In this document: piece by piece, positions 1 to 8,673 of the stretch
Layout: each line of letters starts with the position of its first letter
How positions within the stretch are numbered: position 1 is the stretch's first letter
Origin: an uncultured Pirellulaceae bacterium
GTDB taxonomy: Bacteria; Planctomycetota; Planctomycetia; Pirellulales; Pirellulaceae
Direction of reading: 5' to 3'
Assembly: GCA_938036435.1 (NCBI GenBank)
Contig: CALHPU010000035.1
Span: 42,795 to 106,794, forward strand
Length of the DNA stretch: 64,000 nucleotides
Notes under the pieces: model-generated
Databases searched by the model: none
Seen by the model: the letters and a program-made list of their open reading frames with translations, nothing else
What the model was told of the DNA's origin: nothing
Translations under genes and position numbers: made by a program

Positions 1-1
1 G

Positions 2-532
2 GGGCGGATTTTGAACGTCGCGTCGATCGGCGGAAAACGGGCGGTACCTCACATGTTGCCTTACGCGGCGAGCAAATTTGCGTTGGTGGGGCTGTCAACT
101 GGCTTGCGTGCCGAATTAGCTCACGAAAATATTTTGGTCACAACCGTTTGCCCCGGATTGATGCGAACCGGAAGCCCTCGCAACGCGATTTTCAAAGGCC
201 AGCACCGAAAAGAGTATGCGTGGTTCAGCATTGGCGATTCGTTGCCGATGATGTCGATCAACGCGATGACCGCGGCTGAGAAAATATTGCAAGCCTGCAA
301 CAACGGAGATGCCGAAGTCGTCATCGCCGGTTCAATGAACTTCACCAGCCTCGCCGCTCGGCTTGCTCCCAACTGGACGGCCGAAATGCTGAGCCTCATG
401 GATCAGATGCTACCTGAGATGGGCGGCATCGGTCGCCGCGCGGCAAAGGGGCATGAAAGCGAGTCAGCATGGTCGCCATCGATTTTGACGCGTCTAACCA
501 ATCTGGCCGCAGTGAGAAACAACGAGATTTAG
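2..532 (+). CDS. Short-chain dehydrogenase/reductase, C-terminal part (5' end outside window)
   Basis: The reading frame is open from the first base of the window, so the N-terminal nucleotide-binding half lies upstream. The visible part starts GRILNVASIGG, matching the beta-5 strand with the catalytic Ser region of SDR enzymes, and continues to YAASKFALVGLS, the YxxxK catalytic motif. After the usual VCPGLMRTG segment the tail (about 100 residues) is longer than in minimal SDRs. NAD(P)-dependent oxidoreduction is expected; the substrate cannot be read from sequence. It stops at TAG and points toward the decayed photolyase on the opposite strand. Confidence 0.85.
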   Translation, partial: GRILNVASIGGKRAVPHMLPYAASKFALVGLSTGLRAELAHENILVTTVCPGLMRTGSPRNAIFKGQHRKEYAWFSIGDSLPMMSINAMTAAEKILQACNNGDAEVVIAGSMNFTSLAARLAPNWTAEMLSLMDQMLPEMGGIGRRAAKGHESESAWSPSILTRLTNLAAVRNNEI

Positions 533-581
533 ATTTCTGCAATTTTTGTGCTCATCACCAGAGATCAAATGTCAATGCGCC

Positions 582-2011
582 TTACGGTAGCCTGTCCGGT
601 ACCTCGATTGTGATTGACTTCCGTTGATTCTGTTGCTCGATCCATTCGGCAACGCACTTCCGCCGCCGAAGAGCTTGATCCGATTTGGCCGGAACCCAAC
701 CGTAGATCGGAATCTCGCGATAGCCCCATTTGCTTCTTCCCAATCCCCATTGGATCCCGCCGTAAGTCTATGGCTCACGACCGTCAAGGCTCAACCGTTC
801 GTTCAGATAGACGGCGGTCGCCCAAGCAGACTCCGGTGTATCCGTCCACTTGATGATTTGTTTAACCCAGTACATCCGTAAGTTGTTGTGCATCCAGCCG
901 TCGTAGAGAAACTGAAGCTGGGCCGCATTCCACGTTGAATCGGACGTGCGACCGTGAACCAAATCATGCAGCGAATAAATTTTTTTACGCGGGTCATCAC
1001 GATGCACATTGAGCGTCTTCCTGCCCCAAGCTGGAACGTTCTGGTAAGCGGACGCATCATCGGCATGTCGAGCCAGATGGTAGTAGTACTCTCGCCAAGT
1101 CAACAATTCGTCCAAGAACTTCCAACGTGCCGCGGAGTGCATTTCCGCTTCGCCGATCGCGATGGCGACTTCACGCGGCCCGAGCACGCCGAATTGCATG
1201 TAGGGCGAGAGTTTGCTTGTTGAATCTGGAAGCGTCGGATTGTTGCGACTCCATTTGTTCCGCGGGACGATGTTCTTGATCGCATGTCTCATCGCTTTCA
1301 CGGCCGCGGGCCGATGCCCGCGAAAACCTTTGGTCGGCTCCAGAGTCATATCGACGTTACACCGTCGAATCAGCGAATCCAACTTACGCGATTTGAAGCC
1401 GGTCAAATCATCCGTTTCGAAGCAGAGCTTGCCGGTGAACTTTCTGACCGTGGGTTTGCGATCGCCAACTGCCGCCAGTGCCGCTTACGCGGTTTTGCAA
1501 TCGGCCCTTGAGCCATCCACTGGTTCCCGCGTTTGGATCGCTGATCTCGATCACGTAGCCGATGGAATACTCCTGTCTGGCGAAGCTCCGTCCAGCGCAC
1601 GTCGTTTTCCTTCGCCCAATTTCCAAAATGAATGTCACGTTGATAAGTCCGATCATTCCCGGCCTCTTCGTGGCTGATCATTTGGTCGAATGGGACGTGC
1701 CGTCGCAAGGAGTTAAACGCGTCGATGACTTCATCGTGTCAGACCAACACATCCCCACCAGTTTCCGCCAACTGGGAGCGTAGATCTTTCAGCGCGTCAA
1801 ACCAAGCGGCAACGTGAAAGGCTGATGTTTCCGGAGCCTTCAACGCGGAGGGCTCAAGCACAAAGACCGGCAAAACCTTCAGGCCGGACTCCAATACCCG
1901 CGTCAACGCCGGGTTGTCGCTCAATCGAAAGTCTTTTTTCATCCACCAAACGATGTGGGTTGGTTTGGAACCTCGATCGACAGTAACACCACCTTTGGAC
2001 GAGCTACTCAT
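582..2011 (-). pseudogene. Decayed FAD-binding photolyase/cryptochrome-like gene
   Basis: Translating the minus strand piecewise gives a nearly complete protein of the photolyase/cryptochrome family. The N-terminal antenna-domain start (HIVWWMKKDFRLSDNPALTR) runs to TGGDVLV, then TGA at 1739-1741 interrupts it where relatives have a basic residue (DVLV-stop-HDEVIDAF). The frame continues through GNWAKENDVRW to about 1487, where a one-base shift is needed to enter LTGFKSRKLDSL. The FAD-domain motifs LSPYMQFG, LLTWREYYYH, DGWMHNNLRMYWVK and YLNERLSLDG follow, then TAG at 768-770, then TYGGIQWGLG and the normal tail to TAA at 582-584. Three separate lesions (two stops, one frameshift) make a functional product unlikely. 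The ATG at 2009-2011 overlaps the stop of the upstream GlsB-like gene as TGATG, so the two were a coupled pair. Confidence 0.85.
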
Positions 2012-2303
2012 CACACTTCCCAAATTCTGCGTTGACTTGACGGATCAAACTCAAGATGCTTTTTCTGACGCTGAAGTTGGATGAGCAGCAAAACGACGGC
2101 TCCGATTATGGACCCAATCCATCCGCTCGATTGAATGATTGATCCTCCGACAAGGAAAAACCAATGAGCCCGCCGAGGAACGAGCCACCGATGCCGAGCA
2201 TCATCGTGCGAAAGATTCCCATCGGTTGCTTGCCGGGTACAAGCCCTCGTGCGATCAGCCCCACGATGAATCCAAAAAATATCCATCCGATTAGCCAAAA
2301 CAT
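2011..2303 (-). pseudogene. GlsB/YeaQ/YmgE-family small membrane protein, frameshifted
   Basis: The start MFWLIGWIFFGFIVGLIARG and the GGSFLGGLIGF segment match the glycine-rich GlsB/YeaQ/YmgE (transglycosylase-associated) family of three-helix inner membrane proteins linked to stress. After GGLIGF the frame runs into nonfamily sequence, while the next frame gives FLVGGSIIQ, then SSGWIGSIIGAVVLLLI, the expected third helix. The switch lies in a run of five A on the plus strand near 2156-2160; one extra base there restores a protein of about 98 residues. It may be a true frameshift or a homopolymer sequencing error. The restored frame ends in TGA at 2011-2013, which shares a base with the photolyase ATG. 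Confidence 0.75.
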
Positions 2304-2420
2304 TTTTGCGTCTCCATGTGAAACTTTGTCAAAAAATGCGTCTATCTCGAGACTTCTCGGTGAACGTCGCTGTATCGCTTCTGAGCCAACGATTTAGGCT
2401 CAAGCACGTGGTAAAATTGG

Positions 2421-2501
2421 CTCACGCAAAGCCGCAAAGCTTGCAAAGAAAAGGGGATTGGTGAACTTTCCGAGCTTCGCGCCTTAGCGCCTTTGCGTGA
2501 G
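2421..2501. repeat. Inverted repeat (11-bp perfect arms), possible REP-like element
   Basis: CTCACGCAAAG at 2421-2431 is repeated in exact reverse complement (CTTTGCGTGAG) at 2491-2501. Between the arms are further partly complementary GC-rich segments (CCGCAAAGC, GCGCCTTAGCGC). It sits in the gap between the decarboxylase end and the GlsB-like start. It could be a degenerate dispersed intergenic palindrome or a terminator structure; no T-run follows either arm. Confidence 0.5.
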
Positions 2502-2569
2502 ACTTCGTTCCTGAAATTCCTAATGGTGTACGCCGAGAAGCCTCTTTATTTCTGTCAGAATGTACGGGT

Positions 2570-4126
2570 TCAAAGTTCGTCAATTGAGTCAATTTCCAAT
2601 TGCTGGCCGGATCGAAAGATGATGTTCTTGGCCAGCGGGAATTGATGGGAACGGCTTTCGAGAAAGTGCATCAGATACCCTGCCGTGTTCGGAAAAATAA
2701 CTAAATCGCCAATGGCGACTCCGTTGGGGAAATGCAACCGACGCAGAGAAAGCAATTCCGATTCGGTACAGTAGGCTCCCACAAGAAATCCTTCGATCGC
2801 TTTGCTGCCGTCGCACTCTACTTCAATTGCCGAGTCCCCACCTCCGCCGCGGATCAATAACGGGTCGACCAAGAAGTCATCGCTGCTGGTGCGACACTGA
2901 GTTCGATTCATTGCCAAACCGATCAACCAGTGCCCGTCACGATGCCGCTTGCGAAACTCGACGCGGGCCACGGTCATTCCGCAACCGTCAAGAATGCTGC
3001 GGCCCGGCTCGCAACGCAGTTGTAGGTTCCGTTGGCGAATCGCATCGGCGATCGTTGTCGTCGAATCGCCGCAGCTTGCCTGAGCGAACGTTGAATCTGA
3101 TCTTTGAGAACTCAAAATCTGATCAAGCCAAATCGCACGCGTTAGTCGCTGGTAGTACGGATACGATTTCGGAGTGCCGTGAACTTTGCCTTCAACGTTG
3201 ATCAACCCCAGTCCATGATTTCTGTACGTCAGAGGTGCGCGCTGATTAAGTAAGGCCTTCTCGTGCACGTTCCAAAACGTCGACCACTGAGTCGCATCGT
3301 CTAGGTAGCTCATCGGGATGCCGCCACCGATGTCTAAAAACTCGACTGCATGACCTTGGTCACGAAGTTGGTCGATGACAGTCAAGCAACCGTCGATCGC
3401 CGAGACTCTTTGGTCGCAGCAGTAGCCGTCCAAATGAAAATGGATGCCACGGATCACTGGCTGGCAGTTATCTTGATCACGCTGGCCAACGGGGAAGTGT
3501 TCTTCGACGACCTCCATTATTTCGGCAACGTCGAATCCAAATCGCGAATAGAGACGCTCGGCATCGGGTGCAGAATTCTTACTGGGCTTGTTTGATGTCC
3601 GATGCTGAAAGCCGCTCAACCGCAGGGCGATGTTTGGCTTTCGGTTCTCCTCCATCGCGATTTTCTTGATGAGTTGAATTTCGTCAACATTGTCGACCGC
3701 GATGGTGACTTCGTTGGCGATGCATCGGTGCAGTAGATCTTCCGTTTTGATCGCCGCAGTACAGATGATTCGACGGGGTTCAAAGCCGGAAGTTAAGACC
3801 TGTCGAAGTTCAACGGCACTGGCAACGTCGATCCCACACCCGATTTCCTGCGCGGCATTCACAAATGCCAGACACTTATTCGCCTTGCGAGCAAAGTAGA
3901 CTTCGAAATTTAAGTTATGATTCGCAGCGACTGACTTTAGCTCGGCGATGTTTCTCTCATACGGCCGAACGTTGATCAGGTTGATCGGCGACCCGTACTG
4001 TTTCATCGCCTCATCCCAAGCGACTTCTTTGATCGCTGCCGACATCCAAGGCTCAACCCGCGCCGATAGCGGCAAAACGCCAACACAGTTTGTTTGGGGG
4101 CAAATCTGTGGCTCAATGGTTGTCAT
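2570..4126 (-). CDS. PLP-dependent decarboxylase, type III fold (ornithine/diaminopimelate decarboxylase family)
   Basis: A 518-residue protein of the alanine-racemase-fold decarboxylases. YFARKANK carries the likely PLP Schiff-base lysine (about residue 81), GGGIPMSY is the glycine-rich phosphate loop, CEPGRSILDG is the EPGR motif and VGAYCTES holds the active-site cysteine contributed across the dimer. The ATG at 4126 is preferred to a TTG two codons upstream. It is the last gene of a minus-strand trio, 35 bp after the flavoprotein, with the SbnA-like synthase first. In staphyloferrin B pathways SbnA and the decarboxylase SbnH occur together, so decarboxylation of a diamino-acid-derived intermediate is a reasonable inference. 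The substrate is not determinable here. It is longer than typical members (about 400-450), with roughly 40 extra N-terminal residues. Confidence 0.85.
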   Translation of the reverse strand: MTTIEPQICPQTNCVGVLPLSARVEPWMSAAIKEVAWDEAMKQYGSPINLINVRPYERNIAELKSVAANHNLNFEVYFARKANKCLAFVNAAQEIGCGIDVASAVELRQVLTSGFEPRRIICTAAIKTEDLLHRCIANEVTIAVDNVDEIQLIKKIAMEENRKPNIALRLSGFQHRTSNKPSKNSAPDAERLYSRFGFDVAEIMEVVEEHFPVGQRDQDNCQPVIRGIHFHLDGYCCDQRVSAIDGCLTVIDQLRDQGHAVEFLDIGGGIPMSYLDDATQWSTFWNVHEKALLNQRAPLTYRNHGLGLINVEGKVHGTPKSYPYYQRLTRAIWLDQILSSQRSDSTFAQASCGDSTTTIADAIRQRNLQLRCEPGRSILDGCGMTVARVEFRKRHRDGHWLIGLAMNRTQCRTSSDDFLVDPLLIRGGGGDSAIEVECDGSKAIEGFLVGAYCTESELLSLRRLHFPNGVAIGDLVIFPNTAGYLMHFLESRSHQFPLAKNIIFRSGQQLEIDSIDEL

Positions 4127-4161
4127 AGTCAATTGATAGCTCTTGATTCAAATACATACGT

Positions 4162-6054
4162 CTACAAAATATTTTGGTGGGAGATAAGTGCGCTGACGCG
4201 TTCGGCCCACATTTCCGGATGCGAATGGAGTCGGCGACTAAGCGTGTCATTGCCCAGAACGCAGCCTTCGACCGCGCGGCCAAGGACAAACAGCCCGTCG
4301 ACCTTTCCGCCGATTCTTGAAATGACTTGGGCTGACTCGTCAACCAGTACGCCACCGTGCGCCGGTGATCGAATAAGACTTTGCGACGTCAGCAGTTTCC
4401 CGACAACGGAGTCCGGTGCGTGATGGCAAGGCGAAGGGATAATCGCGTCAACAATTGCATCAACCTTGCAACTTCTATCACCCAATGCGACCTCCGCGCG
4501 AGTGTTATTAACGACGATGTCTCCGAGAAGGAATCGTAGATCGACGATTCCAGCATCGACTAACGCGACAATCCTCCCAAGATTTTCTGCTGGTGGGCCA
4601 AAGGCGATCCGCTCCATCTCTTTCGCGATCGCACTGAAACAATTCCACGACTTACTCGCCAGCCCGCAATGACTCACTCGCTGAACCAACGGGCGATAAA
4701 GTTGTCGCCAGCTTTCGGCTAACGCCCATGCTGGATCCAGTGCCGCCTGTCCATTGGCAACCGCGTAAGACCGTTTCATCGCGTGCAGCACATTTTCAGC
4801 GGAGTTTTCTGAATTCGTCCATTCTTCAAACCAACTTTTGGCAACCCCTTCAGCCTTGTTTGACTCCTTACTTCGATACCCAATGACGCTCAGCGCCGTG
4901 TCGGCGGTGCGGAGAAAAATTGGCCAAAGATCTTTCAGGAAGTCAACTTCACCGTGGGCTTTAGGTAAGTCGATGATTTGACTCACGCCGTCGAGCCACA
5001 CCGATCGGAGTCGCGACGGCAGCTTGATCTTCGAATAGTCAGGCTTGGCCAGCATCGGTTTCCCCGTCCGAGAAAATGGAATGATTCGCTCGGGCTCATT
5101 GCCGCTTCTCTCGTAACGAAGTCGACCGTTTGTGAGTAAGAAATTTCCGCCACGGCCTTCTGTTACCGTCAACGCTGCATCAATGAAGGTCAAAGCGAAT
5201 CCTCGGACGGCGACACAGCTACCCGCCTCAATCCGCCGCCGCGAAAGTTGCTCGCTAACGGGAAAGATTTTGTCAATCACATTCACCGATGCTGAAATGT
5301 CGTCTCTGGGAATACCACCAGAAACGTGAGATGGTCTCCACCCGCCATGCCCTGTCGCGATTAGAACTTGATTAGCGACCAGCGTCTCCGACTCGGAAGT
5401 TACCCGCCATCGGGCTTGTTGACGGCTAACGTCGATGACGCGATTCACATGAAGTTTAAGCTTAACCCATTCGGGAAGCGATCTCTGGATTTGAGTAAAA
5501 CACCAAAAAAGATACTCGCCAACGATCGAACGAGGGGCATACCCATCAGGATCCGCCAGCGCCGGATAATACGCTTCAAGCCATCCGACAAAATCGAGTC
5601 GCTCGGCATCGACCGGCGTGTCTCCAGCAGCTTGACCGCCAGTGTGCTTCCATGCGTCGATCAGTCCCGACGCAAAATTCATCCGCAACCAATTAGGCTG
5701 CCGTGGGTCGTAAACTTGACCTGCGCCAGGAAACTTGGCAGGGTCGAACATGCTGATTCGAATGCGTGGCAGATGTTCACCGGATCGACATAGCTGACCA
5801 AGCCGGTTAATCAGACTGTCCAATGAGTACATGGCCTTGGGGCCACACCCGACGATGGCGATTTCGTAGAAGTCAACGCCGTCGGCCAACAGGTCATTCG
5901 TATCGACATCTTCTGGCCGACCAGCGACTCTATCCGCTGAGCTATCCGTTACTAGACTTGAGCTTCCCAACGGATTGGAAAGCTCAAAGCTACTCAAACC
6001 GGTTCCAACCACCACGCGTGTGCGTTCGGCAAGCTTTGACGTTAGGCTTTTCAT
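4162..6054 (-). CDS. FAD/NAD(P)-binding flavoprotein (PF13454-like)
   Basis: A 630-residue protein whose Rossmann motif VGCGPKAMYS (about residues 68-77) follows an N-terminal extension of about 60 residues. The downstream GAGQVYDP and LRMNFASG segments match the FAD-NAD(P)-binding family with a GxGxxY pattern, and VLIATGHGGWRPS is the second dinucleotide motif. The start is the ATG at 6052-6054, which overlaps the stop of the SbnA-like gene as ATGA, a sign of translational coupling. This removes the longer upstream ORF start. In canonical diaminopropionate synthesis SbnB, a nicotinamide enzyme, cleaves the SbnA product. Here no SbnB-like gene is present, so this flavoprotein may do the oxidative step or act later on the amine; that is inference only. 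Confidence 0.75.
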   Translation of the reverse strand: MKSLTSKLAERTRVVVGTGLSSFELSNPLGSSSLVTDSSADRVAGRPEDVDTNDLLADGVDFYEIAIVGCGPKAMYSLDSLINRLGQLCRSGEHLPRIRISMFDPAKFPGAGQVYDPRQPNWLRMNFASGLIDAWKHTGGQAAGDTPVDAERLDFVGWLEAYYPALADPDGYAPRSIVGEYLFWCFTQIQRSLPEWVKLKLHVNRVIDVSRQQARWRVTSESETLVANQVLIATGHGGWRPSHVSGGIPRDDISASVNVIDKIFPVSEQLSRRRIEAGSCVAVRGFALTFIDAALTVTEGRGGNFLLTNGRLRYERSGNEPERIIPFSRTGKPMLAKPDYSKIKLPSRLRSVWLDGVSQIIDLPKAHGEVDFLKDLWPIFLRTADTALSVIGYRSKESNKAEGVAKSWFEEWTNSENSAENVLHAMKRSYAVANGQAALDPAWALAESWRQLYRPLVQRVSHCGLASKSWNCFSAIAKEMERIAFGPPAENLGRIVALVDAGIVDLRFLLGDIVVNNTRAEVALGDRSCKVDAIVDAIIPSPCHHAPDSVVGKLLTSQSLIRSPAHGGVLVDESAQVISRIGGKVDGLFVLGRAVEGCVLGNDTLSRRLHSHPEMWAERVSALISHQNIL

Positions 6055-7220
6055 ACGAGCCCCTCGGAGGCACTGACAAGCATATTCGAGGTCTCCGGCA
6101 GACGATCGGAAACCCGGCGACTGCACAACACGCCATTGTAGGGGACGCTCGCTTGGTCAGAGTACTGATCCGTCACAATGGAGACGGGTTCATTGGACTT
6201 GCGGGTGATGCCTGCCAACGCATTGATTTCTTCACGCGTGACACCTAACTCTGATTCGATCCAATCATCAGAAAATACGGTGTCGAGGTAGCGCGTGCCT
6301 GAATCGTGCAGAATCGCCACGCAATCTTTATCGTCAAGCGTGCTGCCGAATCGTCGCACGGCTTCCAAGACTCCGCCTGCCGACCCACCGACCAGAATCG
6401 CTTCGCGATCGGCAAGGCGACGGCAACCGACGACACAATCAACGTCGCTGACACGGGTGAAATCATCGAACGTTTGCCCAACAGCGAGATCAGGTATGCT
6501 GCCTGCTCCCAAGCCGGGAATGCGGCGTCTTCCCGGTCGGCCACCGAATAGCACGCTGCCGACGGCATCGACCGCGATGACTTTTGTCTTTCGGCCTCGC
6601 GATCTCAAATAGTCGCGGCAACCTCTGGCTGTTCCCGTGCTGCTGGTCGCCACAAACAAATAGTCGATATCGCCTCTCATCGCTTCGTCAATTTCGCGGA
6701 TCGTGCCCTCGTAATGGGCCAGCGGATTTTGTTTGTTCGCGTATTGGTTTGGCCAAAAAGCCCCCTCGATTTCATTGAGCAACTTGCGAACGCATTGCCA
6801 GCGGGCCTCAAGAAAGCTTCCATTGACCGTCGAGGTTACGCGTTCAAGCCTGCCGCCGAGGGCTTCGATGATTTTTGTGTTTTGCTCTTGAGCGTTCGGA
6901 TCGACAACACAGACGAGCTTCAAACCATAGTATCGACAAACCTGCGCAAGTCCGATTCCCATATTTCCTGACGACGATTCAACGATCGTAGAATTTTTAT
7001 CGATCTGACCTTGGCGTAACGCGTCCTCGATCATCTGCCGCGCGGGTCGGTCTTTGGCGCTGCCACCCGGATTTTGCGATTCCAACTTTGCAAATAGATG
7101 AGCATTGGTGTTGCTCAGATAACGGTTCAGCTTGACCAGCGGCGTGGAGCCAACCGCTTCGAGAATCCCATTTTTGGGCGAAAAATCAAATTGCAAGCGG
7201 TCGTTTTGGGAATGCTTCAT
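6051..7220 (-). CDS. SbnA-like PLP synthase (cysteine synthase family)
   Basis: A 389-residue fold-type II PLP enzyme. GGSAKDRPA contains the PLP lysine (Lys56) and SSSGNMGIGLA is the phosphate/carboxylate-binding loop. It resembles SbnA (N-(2-amino-2-carboxyethyl)-L-glutamate synthase) more than CysK/CysM in LVKLNRYL, CVVDPNAQEQN, YANKQNPLAHY and in the C-terminal region with a long tail after SGTRYLDTVF. SbnA joins O-phosphoserine and glutamate in diaminopropionate synthesis. It is the first gene of the operon and its TGA overlaps the ATG of the flavoprotein. Cysteine synthase activity cannot be excluded by eye, but the operon partners argue for a specialised amino acid pathway. Confidence 0.82.
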   Translation of the reverse strand: MKHSQNDRLQFDFSPKNGILEAVGSTPLVKLNRYLSNTNAHLFAKLESQNPGGSAKDRPARQMIEDALRQGQIDKNSTIVESSSGNMGIGLAQVCRYYGLKLVCVVDPNAQEQNTKIIEALGGRLERVTSTVNGSFLEARWQCVRKLLNEIEGAFWPNQYANKQNPLAHYEGTIREIDEAMRGDIDYLFVATSSTGTARGCRDYLRSRGRKTKVIAVDAVGSVLFGGRPGRRRIPGLGAGSIPDLAVGQTFDDFTRVSDVDCVVGCRRLADREAILVGGSAGGVLEAVRRFGSTLDDKDCVAILHDSGTRYLDTVFSDDWIESELGVTREEINALAGITRKSNEPVSIVTDQYSDQASVPYNGVLCSRRVSDRLPETSNMLVSASEGLV

Positions 7221-7664
7221 CTATCGCTCTATTAAATGCGTTTTGGCAAGGCAAATAGTTCTCGATTCTTACAACAGCCTGCCGTCGAGATGGGAGACGA
7301 TATAGCATTCGATGCGCCAACCTGACGAGGCGGTCGGATTTGCCGGCGCTTTTCAGGCGGTTGGATAGCGTGAAATGCCCGGATCGCTTGGTTGGCCACT
7401 TCGAGGGTTCATAGCCGTTGCCATTTACGTCGAGCGGGGCCCTGAAATCGTTGGACGCAAGTCGGTCGTCTCGGTCGCTGTCACACCACCTGATCGAGGT
7501 TGTAGCGACGCCCAATTGCAACGTTTTTGCCTCGGTTTGAAATGGGCAACCGAGCTCGTCTTATCAAGCAATTCGCTGCCGCGTGCTGACTAAGCTATTC
7601 AAGCTGATCAAGCCGCTGAAAAAAAAGATAACGGCGGGCTGTCGTGGTTGAACCGCGGCTTGAA
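7221..7664. other. Intergenic region, no gene supported
   Basis: The 444 bases between the SbnA-like start and the glycosylase end hold no convincing gene. A minus-strand frame (7186-7521) overlaps the SbnA-like start and has a composition unlike its neighbours. The promoter of the three-gene operon should lie here, but no clear box pair could be picked out. Confidence 0.5.
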
Positions 7665-8309
7665 TTATCGGCCCGTCTTAGCGCCGCCGGTTCGCGATAG
7701 TGGTTTGCTCACAAAGGGACTTCCTTCGAGCAAGAACCGCCACTTAAAGTCAGCCGCTTTCGTGATTCCAATGCGTGTATCTGCCACGACATTGCAATTT
7801 GAGTCACCATAGAATCCGTGAATAAAATCCGACCTTTCCTCAACGATACTCGTGCCGTGGAACTCCGGACCTATGCCTAAAGCCTGCGTTAGTTTACCCG
7901 GACCGGAACATAGATCCTTCAACCGCTGCTTATTTCGGCGGGTTTTCATTTCATCAATACCGACGATTGGTTCGATCGCTCGAATCAAAACAAACCCGTT
8001 GGAAGACTCATGCTTCGTCAAGACGTTGAACAGCCAGTGGATCCCGTAATTGAGATAGGCGTAAATCGTGCCCGCCTGTTTGTCACGCACAAATTCGCGT
8101 GCCGCATTACGGACAAAGGTGTGGCACGCTTCGTCACCAAATTCGGCATAGGCCTCAGTCTCGACCACGATCCCGCCCGCATTGTTCCAGCGAAACTCCG
8201 TTCCAATCAGCTTGGTCGCGCAATCGACGGGCGTCTTTTGAAAGTCCGTTGCGATCCACCGACGGCCTTGGGGTGGATGAATTGGGTCTGTGGGTTTCGG
8301 CGCGGTCAT
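7665..8309 (-). CDS. mpg: DNA-3-methyladenine glycosylase, AAG/MPG family
   Basis: A 214-residue protein of normal family length that removes alkylated purines in base excision repair. Visible family motifs are GGIVVETEAYAE (containing the catalytic Glu region), AGTIYAYLNYGIHWLFNV (DNA-intercalating Tyr and substrate pocket), SGPGKLTQALGI and the final FKWRFLL-type segment. The start is an ATG 9 bp downstream of the DUF3253 gene, so it closes a minus-strand operon with that gene and the PNPOx-like gene. Confidence 0.93.
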   Translation of the reverse strand: MTAPKPTDPIHPPQGRRWIATDFQKTPVDCATKLIGTEFRWNNAGGIVVETEAYAEFGDEACHTFVRNAAREFVRDKQAGTIYAYLNYGIHWLFNVLTKHESSNGFVLIRAIEPIVGIDEMKTRRNKQRLKDLCSGPGKLTQALGIGPEFHGTSIVEERSDFIHGFYGDSNCNVVADTRIGITKAADFKWRFLLEGSPFVSKPLSRTGGAKTGR

Positions 8310-8318
8310 GGTCTTGAG

Positions 8319-8615
8319 TCAGGAGTTGTTGCCTTTGAGGTCATTCCAAAAGTTTAGCGAGATGGAAATTCGGATGTGCCCTTTGGCGTCGAGCGGATCG
8401 ACCTTTTTTCCAAACTGAGTTACCTTTACAAGACCTTCCTGTACCAGCAAAGCGGTAACTCTTCTTACGTCTGCCATCAACGGCCGCCAATCATCCGGAT
8501 TTAACTTTCGGGACACCTCCGAAGGACAAAACGTTTTCTCGGGGCCGCGTGATTTGGCAAATTCCAAGATGCGATTTCGAATTTCTTTGTCCGATGCTGA
8601 CTCGTTGGTGGTCAT
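8319..8615 (-). CDS. DUF3253-like small winged-helix protein
   Basis: A 98-residue soluble protein starting MTTNESASD at the ATG 8613-8615; a longer frame upstream lacks coding character. The core EIRNRILEFAKSRG, TFCPSEVSRKL, WRPLMADVRRV and LVQEGLVKVTQFG forms the helix pattern of DUF3253, a presumed winged-helix fold of unknown role. It lies between the PNPOx-like gene (58 bp) and the glycosylase (9 bp), all on the minus strand, consistent with co-transcription. A link to DNA repair is only suggested by position. Confidence 0.75.
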   Translation of the reverse strand: MTTNESASDKEIRNRILEFAKSRGPEKTFCPSEVSRKLNPDDWRPLMADVRRVTALLVQEGLVKVTQFGKKVDPLDAKGHIRISISLNFWNDLKGNNS

Positions 8616-8673
8616 TGGCAATTCTAATGTGGCATGTGATGAACCTGCGTCCGGCAACCACTTTAATAGAACT

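Noticed and set aside
582..2303. All lesions in the photolyase/GlsB pair are sequencing errors
   Set aside because: The frameshifts could be errors, but two clean in-frame substitutions to stop codons are hard to explain that way; left as a check against raw reads.
2570..7220. Staphyloferrin-type siderophore cluster
   Set aside because: No NIS synthetase, siderophore transporter or Fur-like box was seen around the three genes, so only the precursor-type chemistry is claimed.
7186..7521. Minus-strand open frame of 111 codons with calcium-loop-like DSDRDDRL and DVNGNG
   Set aside because: It overlaps the SbnA-like start, lacks a second supporting feature and its composition looks random; the EF-hand resemblance is probably chance.
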